From: Tenacibaculum sp.
GTDB lineage: Bacteria; Bacteroidota; Bacteroidia; Flavobacteriales; Flavobacteriaceae
Direction of reading: 5' to 3'
NCBI GenBank assembly: GCA_018456245.1
Contig: JAGYHQ010000002.1
Span: forward strand, 18,171 to 82,170
DNA: 64,000 nt
Notes under the pieces: generated by a model
The model's database searches: none
What the model was told of the DNA's origin: nothing
Seen by the model: the letters and a program-made list of their open reading frames with translations, nothing else
In this document: in pieces, positions 29,690-40,366 of the stretch
Layout of the letters: every line of letters starts with the position of its first letter
Numbering within the stretch: the first letter of the stretch is position 1
Translations under genes and position numbers: made by a program

Positions 29690-31659
29690 AATTCTTCTTT
29701 ATTTTCAAATGTTAAAGTGAATGATTTTAAGAAATTATTTGTTTTAAATAATTCTAATTTTTTAGTGGTTGATTTTACCTTTCTTAAATTATTATTATGA
29801 CTTATATAAATGTTAGAAGAACGCAACATTTCACGCAACGAATTAATCTCATTATCTGAGTAAATATAACCTGTATTTACCGAGTATTTTTCACGTTCCT
29901 TAACTTCTAAAACAGATGTTTCTATAATTTTAAAATCCTTCCTAAAATCAAATGAATTGTCTTTAAAGTTTGAAGAGCTAACAAATTCCCCTGTACACTC
30001 AAAACAATCCCAACAACCCCATTTATTTTCCCAGTAAATAAATGTTTGTTCTTTATCTTCTGGTTTTATAACAACATTTACATCAACATTACTTACCGAA
30101 ATGGTAATTTCATCACCAACGTTCAAATTTAATGTTGTAACAGGTATAATAGCAGTATAAAAAGGCTCTATACTGTTATTAAAAGTGTATGTTTTTGTAA
30201 TAGCTCCATTAATTTTTATTGTATTAACAGGAACGTATTTACTTCCTAAAAAACTAAAATGTACAATACCATTTTTAGTACAAAAAATAGTTTGCGATTG
30301 TTCAGACAACCAATTTTTACTTAACGAAACCTTTGTTCCTTTAATAAATTGGATGTTCTGTAAATTAATCGTTTGCACATTTACATCAGCAAATAATTCC
30401 GTTTCATTAATTTCAAAATTTAATGGAATAGGGATGTAAGGCTTAAATAAACTAACTGTTTTATTAAAAGTAGGAGGTAGGTCACCAATCATACGTTTAG
30501 CTTCTAAACCTATACGCTTTTTAGCCACACCATTAAAAAATGGTAAATTATAGATAATCTCTTTGTATTCATTATAATTTGATGATACCTTTATTTGTAA
30601 GTGAGTGTCAGTACGTCCAGATGATACCTTTATAACATTATCATAATCATCAGTAAAATATAGTTTATCATTCTGTAAGGTTTCCTGTGCAAAGACATAC
30701 ACTTGTAATTTTACTTTTACAACTTTAATAACATCACCATTTCTTATAGATACACTTGCATAATAAGTACCAACTGATAAGTTATTTAAGTTATGTATTC
30801 CAATATCTAATACACCTACACCTTTACCTGCTGAAGTTTTTGAAAGTTTTATCCATGATTTATCAGCAGATGCCGTCCAGTTGTTTGATGAATTTAATTC
30901 AATACGTTTTGTAGGTGGGGTTATACCCGAAATAGTATATCCAAAATTTAAATTTAACGGAGTAGCATACAAATAATCAACTCCAGTTTCTGATTCTGAA
31001 ATAATAAGACTTACAGGTAATTTTGTTGTTGTAACGCCATCACTAATAGTAATATTAGCGGTATGTGTACCTACATTAATTCCGTTAGGAATAACAGAAA
31101 CTCTAAAATTACCATTACCACTCCCAGAAGTTTTAGAAACAGCTAACCAATTAGTGTTTTCTGTAACGGTCCAGGGATTTTCAGACGTAACATTAACATT
31201 AATAGCTGAAGGCACTGAGCCTCCTAATTTATAATTAAATGATAAATCTGCAGGAGTTACGTTTAATATTACAGCTTTACTAATTGATATGTTTACGGTA
31301 AATTCCCCAACAAGTGTTTTTCTTTGTTTCGGTTTCCAAGTATCAGGTGTATCATCACCATAATCAGGATTATCTGATATTTCTTCCGTATCAGGTAATA
31401 AACCCCAATTTTCAATTAAATATAGTTTAACTAATGCTTTATGATTTCCTATAGGTAGGTTATTTGCACTCGTATTTATATGTATTTTTGCAGAAGTACT
31501 TGTAAAACCAGAGCCATAAACCCAATTAACATTACTTTCAATTTCATAACTGTAATTTTCAAAAAGATATTCAGGTGCATCATAGGAAATAATCCTCGCA
31601 GGAGGTAAGCTTGTACCTTTTTTATAACTAAAATTTAAAACATTTGGTGTAATAGCCAT
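29686..31659 (-). CDS. phage tail protein with BACON-like repeats
   Basis: repeated LSFNYKLGGSVPSAINVNVTSENPWTVTENTNWLAVSKTSGSGNGNFRVSV pattern, ~3 copies. Confidence 0.75.
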   Translation of the reverse strand: MAITPNVLNFSYKKGTSLPPARIISYDAPEYLFENYSYEIESNVNWVYGSGFTSTSAKIHINTSANNLPIGNHKALVKLYLIENWGLLPDTEEISDNPDYGDDTPDTWKPKQRKTLVGEFTVNISISKAVILNVTPADLSFNYKLGGSVPSAINVNVTSENPWTVTENTNWLAVSKTSGSGNGNFRVSVIPNGINVGTHTANITISDGVTTTKLPVSLIISESETGVDYLYATPLNLNFGYTISGITPPTKRIELNSSNNWTASADKSWIKLSKTSAGKGVGVLDIGIHNLNNLSVGTYYASVSIRNGDVIKVVKVKLQVYVFAQETLQNDKLYFTDDYDNVIKVSSGRTDTHLQIKVSSNYNEYKEIIYNLPFFNGVAKKRIGLEAKRMIGDLPPTFNKTVSLFKPYIPIPLNFEINETELFADVNVQTINLQNIQFIKGTKVSLSKNWLSEQSQTIFCTKNGIVHFSFLGSKYVPVNTIKINGAITKTYTFNNSIEPFYTAIIPVTTLNLNVGDEITISVSNVDVNVVIKPEDKEQTFIYWENKWGCWDCFECTGEFVSSSNFKDNSFDFRKDFKIIETSVLEVKEREKYSVNTGYIYSDNEINSLREMLRSSNIYISHNNNLRKVKSTTKKLELFKTNNFLKSFTLTFENKEEL

Positions 31660-31662
31660 ATT

Positions 31663-34600
31663 TTATTGAATTTTAGCACTTTCACGTGCATTACTTAATT
31701 TTATTTCTCTTGTTTTTAATTGCTCAATATTATCATCACCTATTAAGGCTGTAGCAATAATTCCGCTATCTAAATGATTATTTAAGCGTGTAATTTGTTC
31801 TAATAATAAAGCGTTCATATTATTGTCGGATGAAGTTGTAACAAAATCACTACTTGCAGTTTCATTAGTTTGTGACGTATGCCCACCTTCATAATAACCT
31901 TTAATATTAGCTTTACGTTCATTTTCAAGCCAAGTAATAGTTGGTGCATATTTAGGGCTTTGCGTCATAAATTTTGGTGCAACCCATTCATCATCGTGTA
32001 CAACACCAGTTACTGCTCCAAATTCATCATTGTAAATTGCTTGGGAGCCTGTATAACCACCGTAATAATATCCTTTAGGAGCCGATGTACTTTTTATTTT
32101 ATTAACAGAAGCTAAACCACTTGCCAATACAGTTGCTGTACTAACAATTTTCGAGGCAGTAGCAAAAGGCTCTGGTAAAACTGATTTAGTTGTCCAAACT
32201 TCAGTAACCCCTTGGTAAGTGTTTATGGTAGCTTGTGCTATCGCTGCAGCCTTTCCTGCAGCAGTATGCTCTCCTAATAATTTAGCTATACCACCAAACA
32301 TGTTAGCGTATTCTTGGCTTCGTTGCTTATTAACCAAAAATTCTCTTTGTTTAGATTCTTCATCTAATTTAGCTTTATTTTCTTGGAATATTCTTTCTGT
32401 TTTCTCTGTTTTTAATCTATACTTTTTATTTATTTCTGCTTTTAATTTTTCTGCTCCTTCATAATTTTTAACTTTTTCAAGCTCCTTGTTTCTTGCAATA
32501 TCTATTTCAATTAATGCAATTGCACGAGTTTTTTCAAGTAATCTTAATTCTCGATTTTCTTTATTTTGTTCTTCATTAGCCAACCTATCATATTTTTCCT
32601 CTTCATCAGCAATTCTATTTTCATCTTCAATTGCTTTTAATTCTTCTCTAAATTCAGCAGCTCGTTGTTTTTTAAGCTCTTGTTTTTCAAGAGCCTTTTC
32701 ATTTTCAAGTTGGGTAATAGCATCTTCACGTTGGGTTATTTGCTCAAGAGTTAGCAGTTTTTTATCCTCTTCTGACAGTGTGTATTTTTCTATTTCCTTA
32801 GCATACTTGTTATCTATTTCAGCAAGTTCTCTATCTATACCTTGTTTTGCTCGTAATTCGCGTTCCTCACGTTTTTGTTTTAATAACGCATTAATTTCTT
32901 CTTCAGCTTTATTAAATAACTCTTTTTTCTTTTCTAAAAACCTACGTTTCTTTGCTAATCGTTTTTTTCTTTCTTCTTCTAGTTTTTCTTTTTCTTCTTC
33001 CGTAAGTTCTTTATCCTTGTTATTTCCATTACCCGTATTATCAGGGTTTATTCCAGTATTTTTATTTAGTTCTTTTTCTAACTTAATACTAGAACCTTCT
33101 TTAATTTTTTGTAATTCATTGTAATAAGATTTAGCTTCAGATAATTTTTCTTCATAAGCTTCTTTAGTTCCTAAAAACTTATCTAATAAACTTGCATTAG
33201 CTATTTTTTTCTCTAAACGTTCTATGTTTTGTCCTGCTGAAATTAATAAATGTTCAGCTTCTTTTTGGGCATCGGCATTAAATTTCTTAACACTTTCAGA
33301 AACGTGTTGTACAGCTTTAGTTGTTCCTTCAACTCCTGCTTTTTTTTTCAATGTTTCAAGTGAAGTAGTCATTTGTTTAATACCAACTAAAATACCAGAC
33401 ATCACCTCTTTTCCAACAGCTTTAATATCTGCTAACATTGAAGGAAAACCGCTACCAGACGCATCAAATAAATCAGCCATTGCAGTTTCTAAATTCCTGT
33501 TAGCACGGCTTAACCGTTCTGTAGCTTCTTCGCTTTCTGTTAGTTGGTCATTTTGCTTGTCAAGTGCTGTATTTAATTGTTTTACAATTTCTTCAAAGCC
33601 TCCTGCATCTTCTCCTGCACCTTTAAAAACATCAGCAATTAGTTGTTGTTGCTGCTGAAAATTTAAACCAACATTATTAGCTTCTTTTATAATTTCTTCT
33701 AATGCTTGTTTTGTAGTTTTCGTTCCGTTTTTTAATCCTTTAGCAATTTCATCGGTAAACTTCTGCCCAAAAGCATTACTCAAAGCATCTCTTTGAGTTT
33801 TAGTCATTTCTTTTAATGACAGGTTAGCTTCTTTTATAGTATCTAATAATTTATCAGAAAAAACACCTCCTTTTGCTTCTTGTGTAGCAATTTTTACAAA
33901 TTCTTCAGCCGAATAACCTGCATTTTTAAACTGAATAGGGTATTCCCTTATTTTCTCTAAAAAATCTCCATTCACATCAGCTCCTTTAACAAACCCTTTT
34001 TCTATAAGATTAAGGGCTTCATTAAATGAAATTTCCATTTGTTTTGATAGGGTAGTAGCTCCTTTTAAAACCTCGTTAAAATCCTTATTAAAAGTATCGG
34101 CAACTCCTTGTACATTAGCTCTAAATGTTGATAATTCTTCGCCTTTTAAATTAGTAAATTTTTCAGTAAGTTTAATACTTTCAGAAATAGCAATATTGTA
34201 ATCTAACCACATTTTACCAGCTCCTAAAACCGCTGTAATTCCAGCAATCGTAGCACCAATAGGTGTAGTAATAAATGCCCATGCAGCCTTTGTTACTCCT
34301 TTTATACCTGTGGTAATACCATTAAACCCTTTCTTTACCAAATCCATATCGCCACACAAAAAACCTCTCATTAATTTTTGATAACCATTTTTCAAATCAT
34401 CAATAACACAAACTTGTTTACCAACACTTTCACTTATATCATCATATTTCGTTTTGGTATCGGCAAGTTGTTTGTTAAGTCGTTTAAATTCATCCGAATT
34501 AATATCAGTTTTTTGTAACTCTTTCTGTAAACGATTTATTTTGTTATTTAGCCCATCAAGGGTATGTTCATTTTCTTCTAAAAGTTCATTAGTATCATGA

Positions 34601-34980
34601 ATTTCTTTTTGTATTCGCTCATAACTTGCTTTGGCTTGGTCAAGTTCCTTTTTCGTTTCAGCAAACTTGGGGTCAGTAGTTTCAAGTTTACTTAACTCTT
34701 TTTGTAGGCGTTTTATTTTCAGAGTAGTTCCTTCAAGAGTAGTTTCATTTTCTCGTAAAGCATTACTCTGATTATCAATAGCAGTTTTAATTTCATCATA
34801 ACGCTTTCGTGCCTTGTCAAGTTCCTTTATTTTTTCTTGAAATTTAGGATCTTTTTCATTTAAGTGTCGAAGTTGACTTCTTAATTCGCCAATAGACTTC
34901 CCAACGCCCCCAAGGGTGTCTTTTACTTCTTTACCATTAATGTAAATAGATAACTGACGAGTGATTTTCTTATCTGCCAT
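31663..34980 (-). CDS. phage tail tape measure protein
   Basis: 1105 aa, coiled-coil ends, internal hydrophobic segment, tail-module position. Confidence 0.85.
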   Translation of the reverse strand: MADKKITRQLSIYINGKEVKDTLGGVGKSIGELRSQLRHLNEKDPKFQEKIKELDKARKRYDEIKTAIDNQSNALRENETTLEGTTLKIKRLQKELSKLETTDPKFAETKKELDQAKASYERIQKEIHDTNELLEENEHTLDGLNNKINRLQKELQKTDINSDEFKRLNKQLADTKTKYDDISESVGKQVCVIDDLKNGYQKLMRGFLCGDMDLVKKGFNGITTGIKGVTKAAWAFITTPIGATIAGITAVLGAGKMWLDYNIAISESIKLTEKFTNLKGEELSTFRANVQGVADTFNKDFNEVLKGATTLSKQMEISFNEALNLIEKGFVKGADVNGDFLEKIREYPIQFKNAGYSAEEFVKIATQEAKGGVFSDKLLDTIKEANLSLKEMTKTQRDALSNAFGQKFTDEIAKGLKNGTKTTKQALEEIIKEANNVGLNFQQQQQLIADVFKGAGEDAGGFEEIVKQLNTALDKQNDQLTESEEATERLSRANRNLETAMADLFDASGSGFPSMLADIKAVGKEVMSGILVGIKQMTTSLETLKKKAGVEGTTKAVQHVSESVKKFNADAQKEAEHLLISAGQNIERLEKKIANASLLDKFLGTKEAYEEKLSEAKSYYNELQKIKEGSSIKLEKELNKNTGINPDNTGNGNNKDKELTEEEKEKLEEERKKRLAKKRRFLEKKKELFNKAEEEINALLKQKREERELRAKQGIDRELAEIDNKYAKEIEKYTLSEEDKKLLTLEQITQREDAITQLENEKALEKQELKKQRAAEFREELKAIEDENRIADEEEKYDRLANEEQNKENRELRLLEKTRAIALIEIDIARNKELEKVKNYEGAEKLKAEINKKYRLKTEKTERIFQENKAKLDEESKQREFLVNKQRSQEYANMFGGIAKLLGEHTAAGKAAAIAQATINTYQGVTEVWTTKSVLPEPFATASKIVSTATVLASGLASVNKIKSTSAPKGYYYGGYTGSQAIYNDEFGAVTGVVHDDEWVAPKFMTQSPKYAPTITWLENERKANIKGYYEGGHTSQTNETASSDFVTTSSDNNMNALLLEQITRLNNHLDSGIIATALIGDDNIEQLKTREIKLSNARESAKIQ

Positions 34981-35060
34981 AAAAAAAAGTTTGCAAAATT
35001 TTATTCTTAAAACTTATGCAAACTTTCAATTTTTTATGTTGTTAAAATAGGACAATATTT

Positions 35061-35387
35061 TTATATCAAAAAAGAAACATTTATAATGTAAATCCAAAAC
35101 CAAACACCAAACAACCCTGTAATAAAATAACCGATTGCTTTTCTTCTATTTCTTTTTTTACTTTCGGCACTAATAGGAAATTTTTCTGGCATACTACAAG
35201 AATAACCATTAAATGCTTTGAGGCGTTCTTCTGTTTGTTTATTCCAGTTGATATACCCTCTATAAATAACCCATAAACATCCTAATATAGGCACAAAAAT
35301 ACTAATTTCAATAGCCCATAATAGTTTTACCCATACATATTCTTTTACGATTCTTGGATAATCTTCTATGTTATAAATTGTTTCCAT
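35061..35387 (-). CDS. small membrane protein, next to toxin-antitoxin pair
   Basis: two hydrophobic segments. Confidence 0.5.
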   Translation of the reverse strand: METIYNIEDYPRIVKEYVWVKLLWAIEISIFVPILGCLWVIYRGYINWNKQTEERLKAFNGYSCSMPEKFPISAESKKRNRRKAIGYFITGLFGVWFWIYIINVSFLI

Positions 35388-35656
35388 TATTTAAATAATT
35401 CAGAGTGTGTACCTAAACGAATCAATAATAAATCATTATTTATTTTTTCATAAATTAATACTAAATCAGGTTTAATATGACAATCTCTACAACCTTGATA
35501 ATTTCCTTTCAATGCGTGGTCACAATACTTTTGTGGTAATTCTTTATCATTTATAAGAAAATGTAAAACTTCAACCCACGAATCAGAGACTAACTCCAAA
35601 TAATGCTTTTTTAAGTCCCTTTTAAATTTGCCAGATAATACTAATTCTCTACTCAT
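35387..35656 (-). CDS. YafQ/RelE-family toxin
   Basis: LSGKFKRDLKK...LPQKYCDHALKGNYQGCRDCHIKPDLVLIYEK. Confidence 0.92.
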   Translation of the reverse strand: MSRELVLSGKFKRDLKKHYLELVSDSWVEVLHFLINDKELPQKYCDHALKGNYQGCRDCHIKPDLVLIYEKINNDLLLIRLGTHSELFK

Positions 35657-35933
35657 TTGCTATTTTTTTCATTGCTTGTAAAGCATCTTCCAAAGTACCA
35701 TAACGCTCAGCTGTTGCGTATTCTCGCCTTGCATCCTCTATTGCTTGTTTAGTTTCCTCATTAGGTTCTCTCACTTGTTCCCAATCTAAACTTAAAGGTA
35801 TTGCTCGGGTATGTGCCACTTGTTTTAAAAATAGCCTAATAGCTTGTGCTGGTGATATTCCGTAACTATCAAAAACACTAAAAGCGGTTTCTTTTAATTC
35901 TTCATCTAATCTTATATTATAACTTGCTTGCAT
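35649..35933 (-). CDS. RelB/DinJ-family antitoxin
   Basis: YNIRLDEELKETAFSVFDSYGISPAQAIRLFLKQV. Confidence 0.92.
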   Translation of the reverse strand: MQASYNIRLDEELKETAFSVFDSYGISPAQAIRLFLKQVAHTRAIPLSLDWEQVREPNEETKQAIEDARREYATAERYGTLEDALQAMKKIANE

Positions 35934-35952
35934 TGTATTGTTTTTTAATTAC

Positions 35953-35976
35953 ATTGTATTACAAATGTAATACAAT
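35953..35976 (-). promoter_or_regulatory. palindromic operator of the RelB/YafQ pair
   Basis: ATTGTATTAC-aaat-GTAATACAAT upstream of antitoxin start. Confidence 0.7.
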
Positions 35977-35993
35977 ATTTTAAATATAACAAA

Positions 35994-36368
35994 CTAAAAA
36001 GTAACTATTTTCATCATTTGCTCCCCACGAATTTCAGCAATATCATCAGCAAGTTGTTCCAAAACATTTGCTTCTGTTATGGATTTATTCAAAAAGCCCT
36101 GTTGCTTATATAAGCGAAGTTTCAAACCATTGCTACGCACTCCATCAAAACCAAAATGATGCTTAAACCCATAATGTGGCATTTTAATAACTAAACGCTG
36201 AAGTTCGGTGCCGTCCATTTTTGCTAATACGGTACTTTTTAAAATTGCAGAATTTCCCTGTGTAGTCTCAAACCCTCTCTTTACTAAATTTCGCAAGGCA
36301 CTACGTAATTTTCGTGCTGCCTTTCTACCTGCTTGTTGCTCTAATATTTTCTGTTCGTTAAAGTCCAT
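35994..36368 (-). CDS. phage virion-assembly protein (HK97 gp10-like)
   Basis: size, charge and position between terminase and tail genes. Confidence 0.45.
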   Translation of the reverse strand: MDFNEQKILEQQAGRKAARKLRSALRNLVKRGFETTQGNSAILKSTVLAKMDGTELQRLVIKMPHYGFKHHFGFDGVRSNGLKLRLYKQQGFLNKSITEANVLEQLADDIAEIRGEQMMKIVTF

Positions 36369-36436
36369 GTTACTAATAATATATGGCTAAAATAAACCCA
36401 CAATATGCCTTAAGATAGGACATCATATTTAATAGG

Positions 36437-37957
36437 TTATTTCCCCACAATAACATTAAAATCCCAATAATCTTTTTCTTTCTTTAAAAGTTCTTTAAAC
36501 AGTGCATAAATAGGAATATCAAAAGCGTCAGATAAATGCGTTGTATGCTGTTGTTTCATAGTCGCATTTTTCTCATCTTTTTTCACTTTTTGAATTCCGT
36601 TTCGTCCTTCAGTAGCTTCTGCTCGTTCCATAGATAAAATTAAATCTGGGCAGTTTCCTTCATTAATTCTAATTTTTTTAAAACGAGACCTTGTTTCTTT
36701 TAGCATTATATTAACCAAAATAAACTTATCGTTATGAGGAGCAACAGGTTTGTGTTTGGATTTGTTGTAAACAGTCCAACCTTTTTCTTGTAGCAATTTA
36801 ACCAAAACATCACCGTAAGTCTCATTTGTTCCTTTTTTAAATTTCGCATTCCCATCGTGACCATAATATAAATGAATAACTTTTTTTAAAAAGGGCTTGT
36901 AATATTCATCAAAGTCATTTACTAAATCTTCTAAATCTTGTGTTTCGCTTTGTTGCGATGCCCAAAACTCCTTCAAAACACGATATTCTTGTGGCAAATT
37001 TTGACTAACAACAGCAGACAAGAAAACGCCCCAATCAATAGAAAGTATCAAAGGATGACCTTGTACCAAATCAGCATCTTGGCGACAATTAAGATGAGCC
37101 ATAGTGTAATCGGCAGTGATAGATTCTAAATATTCATTATCATAAGCTGTGTAATAATGTCGTTTTGGTTTCAGTTGTAAATAAAAACCATTCTGAATTT
37201 CAGTCGGACGAATGTTCCTAATTTCCGCATCATAAATCAAATCCGAAGGCGACTCATCTTTCATTTCATCAAACCACTCTTTACGCAAATTCAGTTTATT
37301 AATCAAAGCAGAAGCCTTTATAAAAGCGTATTTTTTAGGTTTCTTTTTCGCCACATCTTCCATATCCGTAAACCACTTTCCTTTTTTAGTCAGTGGTGTA
37401 GAACTCGCATAAACTTCAGCCCCCAAAAGTGATGCATCTTTAAAACGAGCTTCTACAGCTCTGTTGGTTGTTTTTACATTATTAAACAATTTCACAGGGT
37501 CAAAAAGTGCTGCCTCATCGCCAATAATACCAAAAGAGTTCAATCCACGCCCACTATTAGGATTGTCCAAATTGACCATTTGAAAAATCGCCCCATTTGA
37601 AAAGTGAATAATATTATCCCATTTATCTGGCGTATAAAGAGGTTCGGCAAATCCGTAGCGTTTTCCGTTTTTTCCAACGACATAATCCGTACCTTCATAA
37701 AGCCCCAGAACCCTTAATCCTTTTTTAGTAGAAGGCAAAGTTCGTGATAAAATCTGCTGATAAGTAGAACCAACCAAAGCAAACGATGCTTGTGGCATTT
37801 GCTTAACCATTTCTTTCATAAAGAAAGCCAAAATAAATGACTTACCAGTTCCACGACCCCATTCTAAAAAGATTTTTGTCTTTTTTAAAACGGTAACAGC
37901 CAAAACTGCTGCAGCCTGTGCTGCGTTCAAAACTACTCGTAAAAATTTATCACTCAT
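36437..37957 (-). CDS. terminase large subunit
   Basis: LEWGRGTGKSFILAFFMKEM Walker A; FGIIGDEAALFDP Walker B-like; ILSIDWGVFLS nuclease-like. Confidence 0.88.
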   Translation of the reverse strand: MSDKFLRVVLNAAQAAAVLAVTVLKKTKIFLEWGRGTGKSFILAFFMKEMVKQMPQASFALVGSTYQQILSRTLPSTKKGLRVLGLYEGTDYVVGKNGKRYGFAEPLYTPDKWDNIIHFSNGAIFQMVNLDNPNSGRGLNSFGIIGDEAALFDPVKLFNNVKTTNRAVEARFKDASLLGAEVYASSTPLTKKGKWFTDMEDVAKKKPKKYAFIKASALINKLNLRKEWFDEMKDESPSDLIYDAEIRNIRPTEIQNGFYLQLKPKRHYYTAYDNEYLESITADYTMAHLNCRQDADLVQGHPLILSIDWGVFLSAVVSQNLPQEYRVLKEFWASQQSETQDLEDLVNDFDEYYKPFLKKVIHLYYGHDGNAKFKKGTNETYGDVLVKLLQEKGWTVYNKSKHKPVAPHNDKFILVNIMLKETRSRFKKIRINEGNCPDLILSMERAEATEGRNGIQKVKKDEKNATMKQQHTTHLSDAFDIPIYALFKELLKKEKDYWDFNVIVGK

Positions 37958-38507
37958 TACTTACTTCTTCGTGTGGAATGTCCTCAATTTCCAAATTATT
38001 AAAATCAAGTGTACCTTTTGCTAATTGATTAACAATAGCATCAGCCACACGCTTGTCAATAGTAAACTTCACAGGTTTATTTTCTAATTTCTCTGGGTTA
38101 AAGTCAATATCGTTACCATTATCAAGGTCACCATATTTACCCATAAGTTCCAAGGCTTTACCCATTGCTTTTAAATCCTTGGCTTTTATAGCCATTTGAA
38201 AAAACTTGTGTGAATATTCATATAAAATAGCAAGTGTTCCTTCTCGTTGAGTTTTCAGTACATTTCCGAAAAGGCGTTCGGCATTTTGTAGATCACGAAA
38301 CCCTTGTGCTCGTGCATAACCAAACTTATCACAAAGCACTTCAACCGCTTGTGTTTTACTATGGAATTGCAATCGTAAAGTCCAAGCAGACAACCAACGC
38401 TCACGGATTTGCTGTTGCTTTTCCGTGAGCGTATATTTTTCAGAATCTACATAATAAGCGTAAATTTTATCAAATGTAGAATCGCCTGTTTTTACGAGTG
38501 CATTCAT
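37950..38507 (-). CDS. terminase small subunit-like
   Basis: immediately upstream of and overlapping TerL; helical DNA-binding-like protein. Confidence 0.6.
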   Translation of the reverse strand: MNALVKTGDSTFDKIYAYYVDSEKYTLTEKQQQIRERWLSAWTLRLQFHSKTQAVEVLCDKFGYARAQGFRDLQNAERLFGNVLKTQREGTLAILYEYSHKFFQMAIKAKDLKAMGKALELMGKYGDLDNGNDIDFNPEKLENKPVKFTIDKRVADAIVNQLAKGTLDFNNLEIEDIPHEEVSNE

Positions 38508-38577
38508 TTATAATTATTAATTGTAAATGGTTAATAATTAACGAGAGCATTAATAATTAACCATTGATAATTGAACA

Positions 38578-39066
38578 TTAATCAATATCGTTCCATTTCA
38601 AAGGATTAACCCCACAACAAGCCTTATTCTTTACAGAAAACTCACAACGATAACCACAAAGTCCTTCAACAAATACGGGACCGACTTTAAAAAAGTGAAA
38701 ACTATTCTTATCAACTAAAAATCCACTATCAAAGCGTTCAGATAAAATTCGTGTTTCCATATCAAAACAAATCTGCTGACATAATTCTAATACTTCATTT
38801 TGAGCCTCGTAATCATCTAAATTCCCAGTACGAGTATTTGGTTTACCAAGTATAGTAAATGCTGTTGTATGGTTATGAAAGGTTTTAACTTTATCGCCTT
38901 GTGTCTGCGTTTCTACAGCATCAATAAGCATTACAGGAAGTTCTACACCTTTACGAAATGCTCCTGTAACTTCATTTACATTCCAACGATAACAACTATT
39001 AATTTCCTCGTGCTGTTTTGCCAAATTTTCTAAATAATTAACGATACCTAAAAATGTTCCTTTCAT
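38578..39066 (-). CDS. phage hypothetical (tail-terminator-like)
   Basis: position; no firm family. Confidence 0.4.
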   Translation of the reverse strand: MKGTFLGIVNYLENLAKQHEEINSCYRWNVNEVTGAFRKGVELPVMLIDAVETQTQGDKVKTFHNHTTAFTILGKPNTRTGNLDDYEAQNEVLELCQQICFDMETRILSERFDSGFLVDKNSFHFFKVGPVFVEGLCGYRCEFSVKNKACCGVNPLKWNDID

Positions 39067-39070
39067 ATAA

Positions 39071-39853
39071 TTACTGTTTATTATTCATTGATAATTGTTC
39101 CGATAATTCACTTAAAAAAGTATAAACATTAGTGCGTTTTGTTTCTTCATAAGTTCCAAATTTCCCTCCTGCTAACTGCAAAATTAATTTACCAAAACCA
39201 CTACTGTTTGGTAACTTTTGCCCCCTCTCTTTGGTAGGGGTGGGGTGGGCTTTTGGAAATACTCTCGGGTATTGTTTTGTAATATAAGTTTTACAACCTT
39301 GGTAAGCCATTGCTACAACCAGTAATTTCTTTAAGGATACATTTTTAAAGGCATTCGCTCTACGAGCTAAATCATGTTTGTCAAACGTAATTCGTTTACC
39401 TTGTTTATCCGTTTTCCTATACAAAACAGCACACAAATACTGTAAATACTCTTTATCTTTCGTTTTATGCCAACCTAAAAACAAATCATCACAATGTGCA
39501 AATTCATCAATGGTAATATTAGTAAGTCTATCCGCAGGAGGTAATATTTTTTTAGTATTGATAATTGGTAACTGATAATTGATAATTGAATAAGGAAACT
39601 TCGTCAATCCCACTTCATTATAAACCCATTCATAATGCTCTTTTAAATCTGAAAATTTTACATTACGGATAACCTTATACAACTTACGATATTTCCAAAA
39701 TTGCCAAGGGCGAATATCCATTAAAATAAAAAGAACTCTATAATCAAAAAAAAGCCCTCTTTTTTCACTATTAAACAATAGTGCTAATTGTCTAAGTTGT
39801 AACTCACTTAAATCGTTCCACTCTTTAGGTATGTTTAGGTTTATAATTTTCAT
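39071..39853 (-). CDS. phage hypothetical protein with repeat-derived inserts
   Basis: contains SIINYQLPIIN and AHPTPTKERGQ encoded by Bacteroidota-type repeats. Confidence 0.55.
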   Translation of the reverse strand: MKIINLNIPKEWNDLSELQLRQLALLFNSEKRGLFFDYRVLFILMDIRPWQFWKYRKLYKVIRNVKFSDLKEHYEWVYNEVGLTKFPYSIINYQLPIINTKKILPPADRLTNITIDEFAHCDDLFLGWHKTKDKEYLQYLCAVLYRKTDKQGKRITFDKHDLARRANAFKNVSLKKLLVVAMAYQGCKTYITKQYPRVFPKAHPTPTKERGQKLPNSSGFGKLILQLAGGKFGTYEETKRTNVYTFLSELSEQLSMNNKQ

Positions 39854-39859
39854 ATTTAT

Positions 39860-40366
39860 TTATGAATTAAAAGGAACTCGCTCTATTGCTTTTGTAACTT
39901 TATTAATTAGTACATAAAAAACAATCATCATAATAATTATAACAATTCCTAAAAAACCAATAGCGTAAAAGAAATATTGAGGTTTAAATTCACGGTTGTT
40001 TTCATTTTCAGTTTTAATATCGTTTTTAATATCCTCTCGTATGCTTTCAAGTTTCTCATTTATTTCGGCAGATATACAATCTATACGCTGATTACCTTTT
40101 TTATCATAAACAACACGAGCAACTGTTTTTGTTTCGTAATTAACCCGGGTTATAATAGTATCTTTATACCGTACGTTGGGTATAACAATACTCAACGAGT
40201 CGCCTTTGCGTTTAATTTCTTTTCGGTCAGTAATAGTAGTTTTTTTAGTATTATCAGTTGTAAGTACCTTTTTGTAGCTCTCACAACTAATAAATAGTAA
40301 AATGGGTAATAAATATTTTAAAACTTTCATACTTTCTAATTTTCTAAACAATAATTCTATAAACAT
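39860..40366 (-). CDS. candidate unimolecular spanin (lipobox plus C-terminal TM)
   Basis: YLLPILLFISCES lipobox; C-terminal FFYAIGFLGIVIIIMMIVFYVLI; next to endolysin. Confidence 0.6.
   Translation of the reverse strand: MFIELLFRKLESMKVLKYLLPILLFISCESYKKVLTTDNTKKTTITDRKEIKRKGDSLSIVIPNVRYKDTIITRVNYETKTVARVVYDKKGNQRIDCISAEINEKLESIREDIKNDIKTENENNREFKPQYFFYAIGFLGIVIIIMMIVFYVLINKVTKAIERVPFNS

Noticed and set aside
32486-33124. 212-aa plus-strand ORF, Ser/Phe-rich
   Set aside because: Antisense shadow of the tape measure coiled coil; low complexity, no plausible start context.
38527-38564. ATGGTTAATAATTAA / TTAATAATTAACCAT hairpin
   Set aside because: Common AT-rich repeat type in Flavobacteriia; no evidence for a specific function.
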